Source: Psychromonas ingrahamii 37 (GTDB lineage Bacteria > Pseudomonadota > Gammaproteobacteria > Enterobacterales > Psychromonadaceae). Taken from it: 64,000 bases of DNA. The DNA is taken from the NCBI RefSeq assembly GCF_000015285.1, contig NC_008709.1:930001-994000 (forward strand), written 5' to 3'. The notes beneath the pieces are model-generated. The model saw only the letters and a program-made list of their open reading frames with translations. It was not told the DNA's origin and ran no database searches. The position numbers were made by a program, and so were the translations under genes. This document shows, in pieces, positions 49,906 to 58,902 of this stretch (the stretch's first letter is position 1; the number at the start of each line of letters is the position of its first letter).

Positions 49906-49946
49906 ATTCACCTCTAAATTTCAGGTAATGAAATTTAGAGGTGAAT
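49906..49946 (+). terminator. Perfect 18-bp stem-loop after the first glycosyltransferase
   Basis: ATTCACCTCTAAATTTCA (49906-49923) is exactly inverted at 49929-49946 around GGTAA. It lies 52 bases after the stop. The following sequence CTAAATAAATT lacks a T-run, so it could be a terminator, an mRNA stabiliser or a remnant of a palindromic element. Confidence 0.45.
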
Positions 49947-50576
49947 CTAAATAAATTAGAAAATGAATGATGGCGATTCGATTCTTATTAGTTTTTCATG
50001 ATTTAGCCCTGGGCTGGTAGATTTTTCTGCAGTAAATATAAGTAGAGTCAAGTGAATATAGTTAAAAAATTTACTAATTTAAAGAATAGCTCAGGTGTGA
50101 TGAAGTACTTAAAAAACACATCATTGCTATTGATGGAAAACATTAAGAGGTTCATTTAATAAGAAAGATAAATCAGATACCATTCATATGATTAGCGCTT
50201 TTGCAGCCGCTAATTCGGTTGTGTTAGGGCAAGTTAAGACAGATGCTAAGTCTAATGAAATTACAGCGATTCCTAAGTTATTAGATTTATTAGATTTATT
50301 GGATGTACGTGGATGCCTCGTAACTATTGATGCAATGGGATGCCAAACTAAAATAGCTAAAAAAATAGTTGATAAGGCTGGTGATTATCTTTTACCTGTA
50401 AGAACGATTACAAAAAGCATTAAATAACATATTTTCAATTAGCCGTTTAGAAGCAAAAGAAACTCGTCATTGTATGGTTGCTGATGCAAGCGAAATGGGT
50501 GATTTGGCTTTTGAGTGGACCAGATTAAAAACACTTGGTTATGTAGTCTCTTTTAGAACTGAAAAAGGGGAGAAAA

Positions 50577-51968
50577 CAGGGCAAGATTACGAATATAGAC
50601 TTTTATTTTGATTATTAATTGCTCTTTATTTTTACCTTTTATTTTTTAATGTTAGCTGTATCTATATATCTGAATTTACAAAAGGATCACGTTGTAGATC
50701 AGTTTTGGTTGTGATCATAACCTTCTTTTTATCTTAAATAGAAACTAGATATGTCCCAAATAACCTTGATAAAGCAGCTCTCAATCATCCGTGATACCCG
50801 ACAACCGAGGAAAGTGCATCACAATTTAGTTGATGTTTTATTTTTGGCAATTACAGCCGTCATATCAGGCTGTGAGGGTTGGGAAGAAATACAAGATTTC
50901 GGCAACGATAAGTTAGATTGGCTGAGAAAGTATTTACCCTTTTCAGGCGGAATACCTACGGACGACACAATTTCTCGTGTTTTTCAGTTGATTGACCCAA
51001 AAGAATTTCAAAAGTGCTTTGCTACTTGGATGAAAAGTTGCTGTGAAATGAGTCATGGAGATGTCATTGCCATTGATGGAAAAACATTAAGAGGTTCATT
51101 TAATAAGAAAGATAAATCAGATACTATTCATATGGTTAGCGCTTTTGCAGCCGCTAATTCGGTTGTGTTAGGGCAAGTTAAGACAAATGCTAAGTCTAAT
51201 GAAATTACAGCGATTCCTAAGTTATTAGATTTATTGGATGTACGTGGATGCCTCGTAACTATTGATGCAATGGGATGCCAAACTAAAATAGCTAAAAAAA
51301 TCGTAGATAAAGGTGGTGATTATCTTTTGCCTGTTAAAGATAACCAAGAACGATTACAAACAGCATTAGACGGTATATTTTCAATTCGCCGATTAGAGTT
51401 ACCAGAAACAGAAGCCTATACGACTAAAGAAAAAGGTCATGGTCGAGAAGATAGCAGGATGTGTATGGTTGCAGATGCTAACGAAATTGGTGACTTAGTT
51501 TTTGAATGGCCAGGCTTAAAAACGCTTGGGTATGTTGTCTCGTTTAGAACTGAGAAAGATATGCAAACAACTATAGCAGTTAAGTTTTATATCAGTTCAG
51601 CAAAACTAGATGCTAAGTCTCTATTAGAGGCATCAAGAGCGTATTGGACTGTTAGAGGCATCAAGAGCGCATTGGACTGTGGAAAATAACTTGCATTGGC
51701 AACTTGATATTTCTATGAATGAAGACTCATGTCGTATTCGCCAGCAGAATTCAACAGAAAATCTAGCAACTGTGCGACATACAAGCTTGAACTTGTTAAA
51801 GAATGAAAAGTCTTTCGATGGTGGTATCAAGAGAAAGCATAAACAAGCAAATCGCAGTGATAGTTACCGAGAACTAGTTGTTTCAGGACTTTCGTTGTTA
51901 TAAATGAAGGGTAATTTCAGTCTATTTAGATTGATTATGTGAAATAAGTCGTTCGTAATTTCCCCCTG
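50577..51968 (+). mobile_element. ISAs1-family insertion sequence, copy 2 (nested)
   Basis: Same ends and leader as copy 1. It is 1392 bases, exactly 28 more than copies 1 and 3 because of an internal duplication. GGGGAGAAAA directly precedes the left end (50567-50576) and directly follows the right end (51969-51978): a perfect 10-base target duplication. The target is an older ISAs1 relative. Confidence 0.95.
50751..51903 (+). pseudogene. ISAs1-family transposase, copy 2, frameshifted
   Basis: The sequence is nearly identical to copies 1 and 3. However, 28 bases (51624-51651) are repeated at 51652-51679, shifting the frame after residue about 301 and ending translation at 51689. The catalytic Glu region (VENNLHWQLDIS) is thus lost from the main frame and continues in another frame to 51903. 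The element could still be moved by transposase from copies 1 or 3. Confidence 0.93.
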
Positions 51969-52393
51969 GGGGAGAAAACAACCATGGCCTTTAAATTTTA
52001 TATCAGCTCAGCAGAGCTTGATGCAAAATCTCTTTTAAAGGTGGAATTAAAAGAAAGCATAAATAAGCGAATAGAAGTGACGACTATAGAGAAACGATTG
52101 TGTCAGGACTTTCTTTGATTTCTTCATAAATGTGTCAATCTGGGCGAAAAGTGTTATCTAAAACGGTTCGTAATCTTGCCTTTGTGAGCACATATATTCC
52201 TCTTTATCTAATGTATAAGTTTTAATTTTTTTGGCGAAACTATTTTGTATTAACTCTATTATTAATCAAAAAAACAATGGGCATCGCAATAACTCAAAGC
52301 TATAAGTAGTAAGACTGCCATTTACTTTGTTGTTTTGAAGGAGTTATAAAATAAATCATCAGCGATGACTGAGGTAGGTTAAGCCAAGTTATA

Positions 52394-52425
52394 TTTTTAA
52401 TTTTTAATTTTTAATTTTTAATTTT
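52394..52425 (+). repeat. TTTTTAA heptanucleotide repeat in front of the wzy-like gene
   Basis: Four perfect TTTTTAA units (52394-52421) plus TTTT run directly into GAGG (52426-52429), the ribosome site of the GTG start at 52440. A change in copy number would alter promoter or leader geometry rather than the reading frame. Such tracts are typical slipped-strand sites. Confidence 0.85.
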
Positions 52426-52439
52426 GAGGTTGCAATAAA

Positions 52440-53399
52440 GTGTTACTTAATAATAAAAAAACATATACCTTTAGTTTTTTTTTAGTTACATCATTTATAA
52501 TTATTCTTGTATTGAATGCTGATTATTATCAGCCTAACTTTATTTCAACGATAATTAAAGCTACATTGATACTCATATGTTTATTTTACTATAAGACTTT
52601 TAATGCTGATGCTGATGCTGATGCTGATGCGGCTTTTTTAAACCTTAAATACTTTCTTTGGTTTCAATCAATACTGATAATATATTCATATTTTGAACCT
52701 ACTATACCTAGGATTATCGGTCAATTAATTGGTTTTCATCTTAGTCCCAATTTAGAGTTTTTGTTTTCTCGTGAAGCATTCGATCCAATGAAAAGAGCCT
52801 TTTCTATTTTTGATAACCCTAATATTGCTTCAAGAATTTTAATTTTTAATCTTATACTGGTATTGTCAATAAGGAGACTCGATATATTAAGTATTATTTT
52901 AGTTTTCGTCGCATTAGCGATGACGGGGTCTCGAACTGGTATATTTATTTTTGTGCTTTTAGCTTCTTTTTGTTATATAAAAGTTAATATAAAGTCACTA
53001 GCAATGGTTCTGTCTTTTTTTGTTTTCCTATCAATTGTTTATTTTAATATGGAACTTTTTTCTGAGTCTAGAGCCTTTAATATTTCGGGTGATGATAATT
53101 CCCTCCAAGTTAAAATATCAATTTTCAATGAGGTTTTAAAGTCAAGGGAGATTAAAGATATTTATGATTCTGATTTGTCATTGATTTTGGGGTATTTTGG
53201 ACTTCAAGGATTAATTATATTTTTAGTGAGTATTTTTGTTTATGCTTTTTTTAATTTTAATTCATTAATAAATTTTTATCTTTTATACTTGTTTTCAGGA
53301 ACCCTTTTATTTTCAACTGTAAACGTAATCTTTATTTTATTTTTTGCTTTGATATTGAATTTTCGGGAAATATCATTAATTAAACGGAAACCAGTTTAA
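52440..53399 (+). CDS. wzy: Probable O-antigen polymerase (Wzy-like)
   Basis: Multispanning membrane protein of 319 residues with about nine to ten hydrophobic helices and a larger soluble loop (about residues 200-240), as in Wzy/WaaL-type polymerases. It has the AMTGSRTGIFIFVLL segment that is common in the O-antigen ligase/polymerase family. GAGG precedes the GTG start. It is very AT-rich compared with the rfb genes and lies between ISAs1 relics. Residues about 57-66 are an Asp-Ala repeat encoded by GCTGAT units. It is short for Wzy, so the call is moderate. Confidence 0.7.
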   Translation: MLLNNKKTYTFSFFLVTSFIIILVLNADYYQPNFISTIIKATLILICLFYYKTFNADADADADAAFLNLKYFLWFQSILIIYSYFEPTIPRIIGQLIGFHLSPNLEFLFSREAFDPMKRAFSIFDNPNIASRILIFNLILVLSIRRLDILSIILVFVALAMTGSRTGIFIFVLLASFCYIKVNIKSLAMVLSFFVFLSIVYFNMELFSESRAFNISGDDNSLQVKISIFNEVLKSREIKDIYDSDLSLILGYFGLQGLIIFLVSIFVYAFFNFNSLINFYLLYLFSGTLLFSTVNVIFILFFALILNFREISLIKRKPV

Positions 53400-53516
53400 T
53401 TAATGCTTGGATTCAAATAGTAAGTGCATAACTTGAATTTATAATTTACTGATCTGATTTGCGATTATTAAAATAATAAAGGGAAGATTATGAAATTGTA
53501 CTTTTGATTTTACATT

Positions 53517-53703
53517 TTTAATGTTCTTTTTTATTTGCTTAAAATGTAGAATCGATTCTCTTGATCTTTAATCAGTAAACGTCCTCGTTGTAGTTCACGT
53601 TGCTTTGTGATCTTATACTGCTTTTTATATTAAGAAAATCCCTATGTCTGAAACAACTTTAATTAGTCAACTCTCCGCGATTCATTGTTTCGTCCTGGTT
53701 TTA
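53517..53703 (+). mobile_element. 5' fragment of a diverged ISAs1-family element
   Basis: The segment follows the ISAs1 leader pattern (AATGTTCTTTTTTATTTGC, then GTTGTAGTTCACGTTGCTTTGTGATC). It ends with ATGTCTGAAACAACTTTAATT, encoding SETTLISQLSAIH, the diverged equivalent of the transposase start SQITLIKQLSIIR. Homology then stops. It is a third, older lineage of the element. Confidence 0.7.
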
Positions 53704-53938
53704 TTATTTATCCCTAATGTAGCAGTGAGATAAATTTGGATTCATACATGTTAATGGTAAAAATAGTACATTATTTGCATTAGTGAAATCGCTATAACGT
53801 GATGCTTTTATTGGCGAATATAATGAGAAGTTTGACTCTTTTACACCTGCTATAGGTTCTCGTTCAGTCTGTGTCATTATTTGTTGAATTAGCAATAAAA
53901 AATATATAAATTAAATTTATACTGATAGGAGTGCTGGC
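53704..53938. other. Intergenic region before the acetyltransferase gene
   Basis: No gene is supported. AT-rich sequence of about 235 bases follows the IS fragment and ends with AGGAG (53927-53931), the ribosome site of the next gene. Confidence 0.4.
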
Positions 53939-54697
53939 GTGGATGTTGAAATAATTAAATATATAACACCTTTAAATAATGAGATTATTGAAAGTTTATT
54001 ATTTTTAGGAGAAGAAAACTGCTTTAAATTTAGAGTCGACGAATTCACAAAGCCTGGCTCAACAATTTTTATTGCTTGGTCTAAAGGGAAAGCTGTTGCT
54101 TCTAGGAGGTTTTTAAAAAGTACCTTCATCAATAAAGTAAGTAAAAAAACAATAATGGGTTTACAGTGTTGTGAAACTATAACCGACGATAAATATCGGG
54201 GAAGAGGCTTGTTTGGTAAAATTTGGGAACGGGCATTAAAAGAATGTAAAAGTGATGTTGATTTATTTTATAATTTTCCGAATGATGTCTCATTCAAACC
54301 ATATATCAAATCAGGATTCAAATTATTAGACTATATGATTGTATTTTATAATGTGCAAAATATAGCCGTTGCCGATACTTATAGGGATTTTTTTTTCGAT
54401 GAAAATAACATGATAAATAATACAGAAGGTGATTACTCTAGTGTTAAATTAACTAACGGAATTCATAAATTTTTTCCTATTCAAGTGCTAAAAGGTAATA
54501 AATTAATAAGTACTAATGTTCCGAAGTATCACTTTTTTGGTTGTAATTTAAATGCTCTTCGTAAAGTTCATCAATTGAATTTTGTTAAAGCGCCATTGTT
54601 TACCTTGAGGCCAATAACTTTTTTCCAAGTAAATGATGATATTGATGTAAATAACTTATATTTAACACCAGGTAGCTATGATACAACACAAAAATAA
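53939..54697 (+). CDS. GNAT-family acetyltransferase
   Basis: Probable N- or O-acyltransferase modifying a polysaccharide precursor. The 252-residue protein has the GNAT acetyl-CoA loop DDKYRGRGLFGKIWERALKE at residues 83-102 (Arg87-Gly88-Arg89-Gly90), preceded by a strand GLQCCETIT, and FKPYIKSGFKLLDYMIVFY resembling motif B. The GTG start is set by AGGAG seven bases upstream. It overlaps the next gene by 20 bases. The substrate is unknown. Confidence 0.75.
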   Translation: MDVEIIKYITPLNNEIIESLLFLGEENCFKFRVDEFTKPGSTIFIAWSKGKAVASRRFLKSTFINKVSKKTIMGLQCCETITDDKYRGRGLFGKIWERALKECKSDVDLFYNFPNDVSFKPYIKSGFKLLDYMIVFYNVQNIAVADTYRDFFFDENNMINNTEGDYSSVKLTNGIHKFFPIQVLKGNKLISTNVPKYHFFGCNLNALRKVHQLNFVKAPLFTLRPITFFQVNDDIDVNNLYLTPGSYDTTQK

Positions 54698-55361
54698 ATT
54701 GATATATATCAATGCACATTCGTTATACAGTTTAAGTACTGATAGGGTTGAGTTAGAAAAGTGGTTCCGTAACCTTTATATTTTATTGTCTTTTTTTGGT
54801 TTGCATAAAGATAATATCTATGTGACGTTTGATGATTTTTATATTGATGAAAACAAACTATTAGAAAGCTTAATCTCATTAGGTATAAAAAATATCTATA
54901 TTTTTTATAGCCCTAATTTATTGAGCGTTGATGATATGTCATCTTATATATCTATTAATAGTTCGAAGCCAATTAAACCCGGTAATAAAAAAAATCTGTT
55001 ATCGATCAAATCAAAGTATCCATTCATTAAAATTGGAGTTCATGGGATGTCCCATGAAAATTACTCTAATGTTACATTAGAAGAATCTGTAAATTTATTT
55101 GAAAAGCAGATCGAATACCATAAGCATAATTTTGATGAGGAATGTCTCTATTTTGCATTCCCTTATGGAAGAGCTCCAGACGAGATAATCAATCGTGCTA
55201 GTGAGTATTTTCATTTTACATTTTTATCAGACAATAGGTATAAAATAACAACATATGTAGAACAAGATAAATTTGGTGGAATTATTAATAGAAGGCACCT
55301 AGAGATTGGTGGTAATTTGATTAAACTCTTTATTTTACTACTTCGAGAGAAATTAAAATGA
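54678..55361 (+). CDS. Polysaccharide deacetylase-like protein (NodB fold)
   Basis: Predicted carbohydrate esterase 4-type metal-dependent deacetylase. Of 227 residues, TFDDFY (50-55) gives the catalytic and metal-binding aspartates. HGMSH (122-126) fits the HxxxH metal site, and FAFPYGR (159-165) matches motif 3. Later NodB motifs are weak, so activity is not certain. It overlaps both neighbours (20 bases with the acetyltransferase, 4 with the next gene), so the three are one translational unit. Confidence 0.75.
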   Translation: MIQHKNKLIYINAHSLYSLSTDRVELEKWFRNLYILLSFFGLHKDNIYVTFDDFYIDENKLLESLISLGIKNIYIFYSPNLLSVDDMSSYISINSSKPIKPGNKKNLLSIKSKYPFIKIGVHGMSHENYSNVTLEESVNLFEKQIEYHKHNFDEECLYFAFPYGRAPDEIINRASEYFHFTFLSDNRYKITTYVEQDKFGGIINRRHLEIGGNLIKLFILLLREKLK

Positions 55362-56095
55362 AAGTTATTTTTTGTATAGCCGCATTGTATCATTCAAAAG
55401 AATTAGTAGAGACTCTAGATAGTTTAAATAAGTGTAGTCAACCATGGAAAGCAGTTGTTAAGTTAAAAGTAAAGCCTGAACTTGAGTTGAAAGTTGATAA
55501 TGTAGAGTTCATATATGGTGTAGACAATGGAATTTATAATGCATTTAACTCAATAGTTGATCATATAATAGACCTAGATGTATATACTTTTTTTTTAGGC
55601 GAAGGTGACTGTCTTGAAAATGATTTAAGCTTTTTATCTAATGCTGATTTAAAAGATATTCCACTTATCTACGGAAGGGCTATGATTTATACCCCAACTG
55701 GGGTTTTTTCACGACTCAGTAAAAATGGTATACTTTGTAACGGTTTTTATTCTGGTAGACCTTATGTGCCATGCCATCAAAGTATTTTAGTACATTCTTC
55801 TGTGTATAGGGATGTAGGATTGTTCAATGAGTCATTTCATGTTTCTGCGGATGCAGATTTTATGATTAGATGTTTTTTAAATAAAATAAACTCAAAGATA
55901 GTTATTGAAAATATTGCATCAATGGCAAGTCATGGTGCTAGTTCTAACCCTATAAATTTTAAATCTCAAACTTTAGATAATTTAAAATTATATCTAAAGT
56001 ACAATAAATCATTTAATAATAGGTATGCATTTAAATTTATAATATTTACTCTTCGTCGATTTTTATCTATGGCTTATTATAGAGTTATGCCTTAA
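55358..56095 (+). CDS. Glycosyltransferase, WcaE-like family 2
   Basis: The 245-residue protein begins MKVIFCIAALYHSKELVETLDSL. It has GVDNGIYNAFNSIVDHI, equivalent to the D-x-GIYDAMNKG signature of WcaE-type GT-A enzymes, then FFLGEGDCL in the position of the metal-binding FLNSGD and HQSILVHSSVYRDVGLFNES ... ADADFMIRCF. Probably transfers one sugar of the repeat unit. It overlaps the deacetylase-like gene by 4 bases. Confidence 0.8.
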   Translation: MKVIFCIAALYHSKELVETLDSLNKCSQPWKAVVKLKVKPELELKVDNVEFIYGVDNGIYNAFNSIVDHIIDLDVYTFFLGEGDCLENDLSFLSNADLKDIPLIYGRAMIYTPTGVFSRLSKNGILCNGFYSGRPYVPCHQSILVHSSVYRDVGLFNESFHVSADADFMIRCFLNKINSKIVIENIASMASHGASSNPINFKSQTLDNLKLYLKYNKSFNNRYAFKFIIFTLRRFLSMAYYRVMP

Positions 56096-56264
56096 ATTTT
56101 ATCCATGTATTTTAATACGTAATATTTAATATCTTACATTCAGTGGCAACTTGTGTATCCTAGTCTACTCAAGCGTGCCACTCTAAATATACCATTAAAT
56201 TCCTATGTAATAACGACAAGTGAGTCATAGTGAATTTTATGACTGGCTGAACGGTCAGCTAAAA

Positions 56265-57628
56265 TAGGGCAAGATTACGAATACAGACTTTTATTTTGAT
56301 TATTAATTGCTCTTTATTTTTACCTTTTATTTTTTAATGTTAGCTGTATCTATATATCTGAATTTACAAAAGGATCACGTTGTAGATCAGTTTTGGTTGT
56401 GATCATAACCTTCTTTTTATCTTAAATAGAAACTAGATATGTCCCAAATAACCTTGATAAAGCAGCTCTCAATCATCCGTGATACCCGACAACCGAGGAA
56501 AGTGCATCACAATTTAGTTGATGTTTTATTTTTGGCAATTACAGCCGTCATATCAGGCTGTGAGGGTTGGGAAGAAATACAAGATTTCGGCAACGATAAG
56601 TTAGATTGGCTGAGAAAGTATTTACCCTTTTCAGGCGGAATACCTACGGATGACACAATTTCTCGTGTTTTTCAGTTGATTGACCCAAAAGAATTTCAAA
56701 AGTGCTTTGCTACTTGGATGAAAAGTTGCTGTGAAATGAGTCATGGAGATGTCATTGCCATTGATGGAAAAACATTAAGAGGTTCATTTAATAAGAAAGA
56801 TAAATCAGATACTATTCATATGGTTAGCGCTTTTGCAGCCGCTAATTCGGTTGTGTTAGGGCAAGTTAAGACAAATGCTAAGTCTAATGAAATTACAGCG
56901 ATTCCTAAGTTATTAGATTTATTGGATGTACGTGGATGCCTCGTAACTATTGATGCAATGGGATGCCAAACTAAAATAGCTAAAAAAATCGTAGATAAAG
57001 GTGGTGATTATCTTTTGCCTGTTAAAGATAACCAAGAACGATTACAAACAGCATTAGACGGTATATTTTCAATTCGCCGATTAGAGTTACCAGAAACAGA
57101 AGCCTATACGACTAAAGAAAAAGGTCATGGTCGAGAAGATAGCAGGATGTGTATGGTTGCAGATGCTAACGAAATTGGTGACTTAGTTTTTGAATGGCCA
57201 GGCTTAAAAACGCTTGGGTATGTTGTCTCGTTTAGAACTGAGAAAGATATGCAAACAACTATAGCAGTTAAGTTTTATATCAGTTCAGCAAAACTAGATG
57301 CTAAGTCTCTATTAGAGGCATCAAGAGCGCATTGGACTGTGGAAAATAACTTGCATTGGCAACTTGATATTTCTATGAATGAAGACTCATGTCGTATTCG
57401 CCAGCAGAATTCAACAGAAAATATAGCAACTGTGCGACATACAAGCTTGAACTTGTTAAAGAATGAAAAGTCTTTCGATGGTGGTATCAAGAGAAAGCAT
57501 AAACAAGCAAATCGCAGTGATAGTTACCGAGAACTAGTTGTTTCAGGACTTTCGTTTTTATAAATGAAGGGTAATTTCAATCTATTTAGATTGATTATGT
57601 GAACTAAGTCGTTCGTAATTTCCCCCTG
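56265..57628 (+). mobile_element. ISAs1-family insertion sequence, copy 3
   Basis: A 1364-base element, the same length as copy 1, whose outermost left base is T instead of C. TCAGCTAAAA precedes the left end (56255-56264) and follows the right end (57629-57638), a perfect 10-base target duplication. It inserted into DNA that carries an IS3-type relic on its right. Confidence 0.95.
56439..57563 (+). CDS. ISAs1-family transposase, copy 3
   Basis: Full-length 374-residue DDE transposase differing from copy 1 at only a few residues (for example Val to Ile at TTIAVKFY, Asp to Glu at SMNEDSC, and Leu to Phe at the C-terminus). All catalytic segments are intact. It is one of two complete transposase genes in the window. 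Confidence 0.95.
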   Translation: MSQITLIKQLSIIRDTRQPRKVHHNLVDVLFLAITAVISGCEGWEEIQDFGNDKLDWLRKYLPFSGGIPTDDTISRVFQLIDPKEFQKCFATWMKSCCEMSHGDVIAIDGKTLRGSFNKKDKSDTIHMVSAFAAANSVVLGQVKTNAKSNEITAIPKLLDLLDVRGCLVTIDAMGCQTKIAKKIVDKGGDYLLPVKDNQERLQTALDGIFSIRRLELPETEAYTTKEKGHGREDSRMCMVADANEIGDLVFEWPGLKTLGYVVSFRTEKDMQTTIAVKFYISSAKLDAKSLLEASRAHWTVENNLHWQLDISMNEDSCRIRQQNSTENIATVRHTSLNLLKNEKSFDGGIKRKHKQANRSDSYRELVVSGLSFL

Positions 57629-57639
57629 TCAGCTAAAAC

Positions 57640-57921
57640 TATTAATAAAGAATAGCTGCCTCAAGGAGCAGTGTCGGCTCTTGTTTAGATAATACTGTTC
57701 TAGGATGATTTTTTGGCAGTTTAAAGAATGAATAATTATTGAATATTGCTCATCAATACATGAAACGATGGAGGTGTCTGTTGAAGAATACATAAGTTAT
57801 TATAATCATGAACGATTTCATACAGCACTCGGTGACTTAACACCGATTAACTATGAAAATTTACAAAGTCAGGGGCCTGTCGGTCTTGACCGGTGTAACT
57901 GTATGATAAGAAGAACTACAT
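57640..57921 (+). pseudogene. 3' remnant of an IS3-family transposase (OrfB)
   Basis: In frame from about 57765, the sequence reads METMEV-like residues and then EEYISYYNHERFHTALGDLTPINYENLQSQ, the C-terminal signature of IS3-group integrase-type transposases (YYNxxRxHxxLgxxtP). Upstream frames are broken, and no OrfA or left end is seen. The frame ends at a TGA overlapping the next gene's ATG. Copy 3 of ISAs1 sits about 10 bases to its left. Confidence 0.75.
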
Positions 57922-58894
57922 GAATAAAATATTAGTGAATGGGACTGCCGCTAGAGAAGGCGGAGCTTTAACTATCATCAATCAGTTTTCAATGTCAAAA
58001 AAAGATGATGCTGAAAATTTTTATTATATATTATCTCCTCTAAAACCAGATGTTTGTCCCACAAATTATAAATGGATAAAAAAAGAAACTCGCGGACTGA
58101 ACACTCTTTTTTTCTCTTTGTTTTTTTCTTGGTTTTATTGTGTTTTTTTTAGATGCAATAAATTAATTAGCTTTTCCAACGTTAATACGATATTTCCTGT
58201 GAAAAATAAAGTGACATATTTTCACAACCTTTTGATTATAAAAGGGGGAGGGGTGAAATATTTCATCATCAAGTTTATAATAACTTGGTGCAATCAAAAA
58301 GAACCTTTATACATATTTCAAACATCATATGTACAGGAACAATTTAAAAAGGAATTTCATTTTGAACCTAAGAATAAAATATTATGGCCAGGTGTTCTTC
58401 GAAATATAATTACACCTCGCCTTATAAAAAAAAACAATAGTATTTACAATCTAGTTGTTCCAATTACTAATATAAATCATAGCCATAGAAATTTTAAAAA
58501 AATCATTCAATTCGCTAAGGTATTAGAAAAATATAACATCAATTTTCTAGTTACGGTTGAAACTCTTCCACAAGGTTTACCTGCAAATATTAAAGCAACG
58601 GGTCATTTGTCACGAGGCGACTTTCTTTTGTTAATTTATAATAATGATGGAATATTAGTATCTTCCGAATTTGAAACCCTTTGCTTGCCTATATTTGAAT
58701 CACTACAATTAAATCGCCCTGCATTTGTATTAGAAAAAGAATATGTGAAGGGTTTGAAAAGCACGTTTGGTGAAATTGAGGGGTTATTTTTATATGAAGA
58801 TTCTGACGAGCTATATAATCATATTTTAAGTACGAGAAACAAAGAAAATATATTTTTTAGAGATAAATACTCAATTGGTAGATGGGAGTTTTAA
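57920..58894 (+). CDS. Probable glycosyltransferase (GT4-like)
   Basis: The 324-residue protein starts MNKILVNGTAAREGGALTIINQF, the pattern of GT-B enzymes with an N-terminal glycine-rich loop (GGALT). Later it has FHNLLI, QTSYVQEQFKKEF, and near residue 250 ILVSSEFETLCLPIFESLQLNRPAFV, which matches the donor-binding E-x7-E region of GT4 enzymes. Very AT-rich. It overlaps fnlA slightly only if an upstream start were used for the latter. Donor sugar unknown. Confidence 0.75.
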   Translation: MNKILVNGTAAREGGALTIINQFSMSKKDDAENFYYILSPLKPDVCPTNYKWIKKETRGLNTLFFSLFFSWFYCVFFRCNKLISFSNVNTIFPVKNKVTYFHNLLIIKGGGVKYFIIKFIITWCNQKEPLYIFQTSYVQEQFKKEFHFEPKNKILWPGVLRNIITPRLIKKNNSIYNLVVPITNINHSHRNFKKIIQFAKVLEKYNINFLVTVETLPQGLPANIKATGHLSRGDFLLLIYNNDGILVSSEFETLCLPIFESLQLNRPAFVLEKEYVKGLKSTFGEIEGLFLYEDSDELYNHILSTRNKENIFFRDKYSIGRWEF

Positions 58895-58902
58895 GGGGAC
58901 AT

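Larger units (their letters stand above)
50110..52184 (+). mobile_element. Older ISAs1-family relic split by copy 2
   Basis: A diverged ISAs1 sequence lies at 50110-50576 and continues at 51969-52184. The left part encodes AIDGKHLRGS-like and VTIDAMGCQTKIAKKIVDKAGDYLLPV segments with frameshifts. The right part begins AFKFYISSAELDAKSLL, then jumps by an internal deletion to GGIKRKHK ... VSGLSL. A right terminal repeat TTCGTAATCTTGCC lies near 52168-52181. Removing copy 2 and one 10-base duplication rejoins the frame exactly as EKGEKTTMAFKFYISS. The left end is lost. Confidence 0.85.

Noticed and set aside
53704-53895. 63-codon minus-strand frame before the acetyltransferase gene
   Set aside because: No recognisable domain or ribosome site; it lies in AT-rich debris next to an IS fragment.
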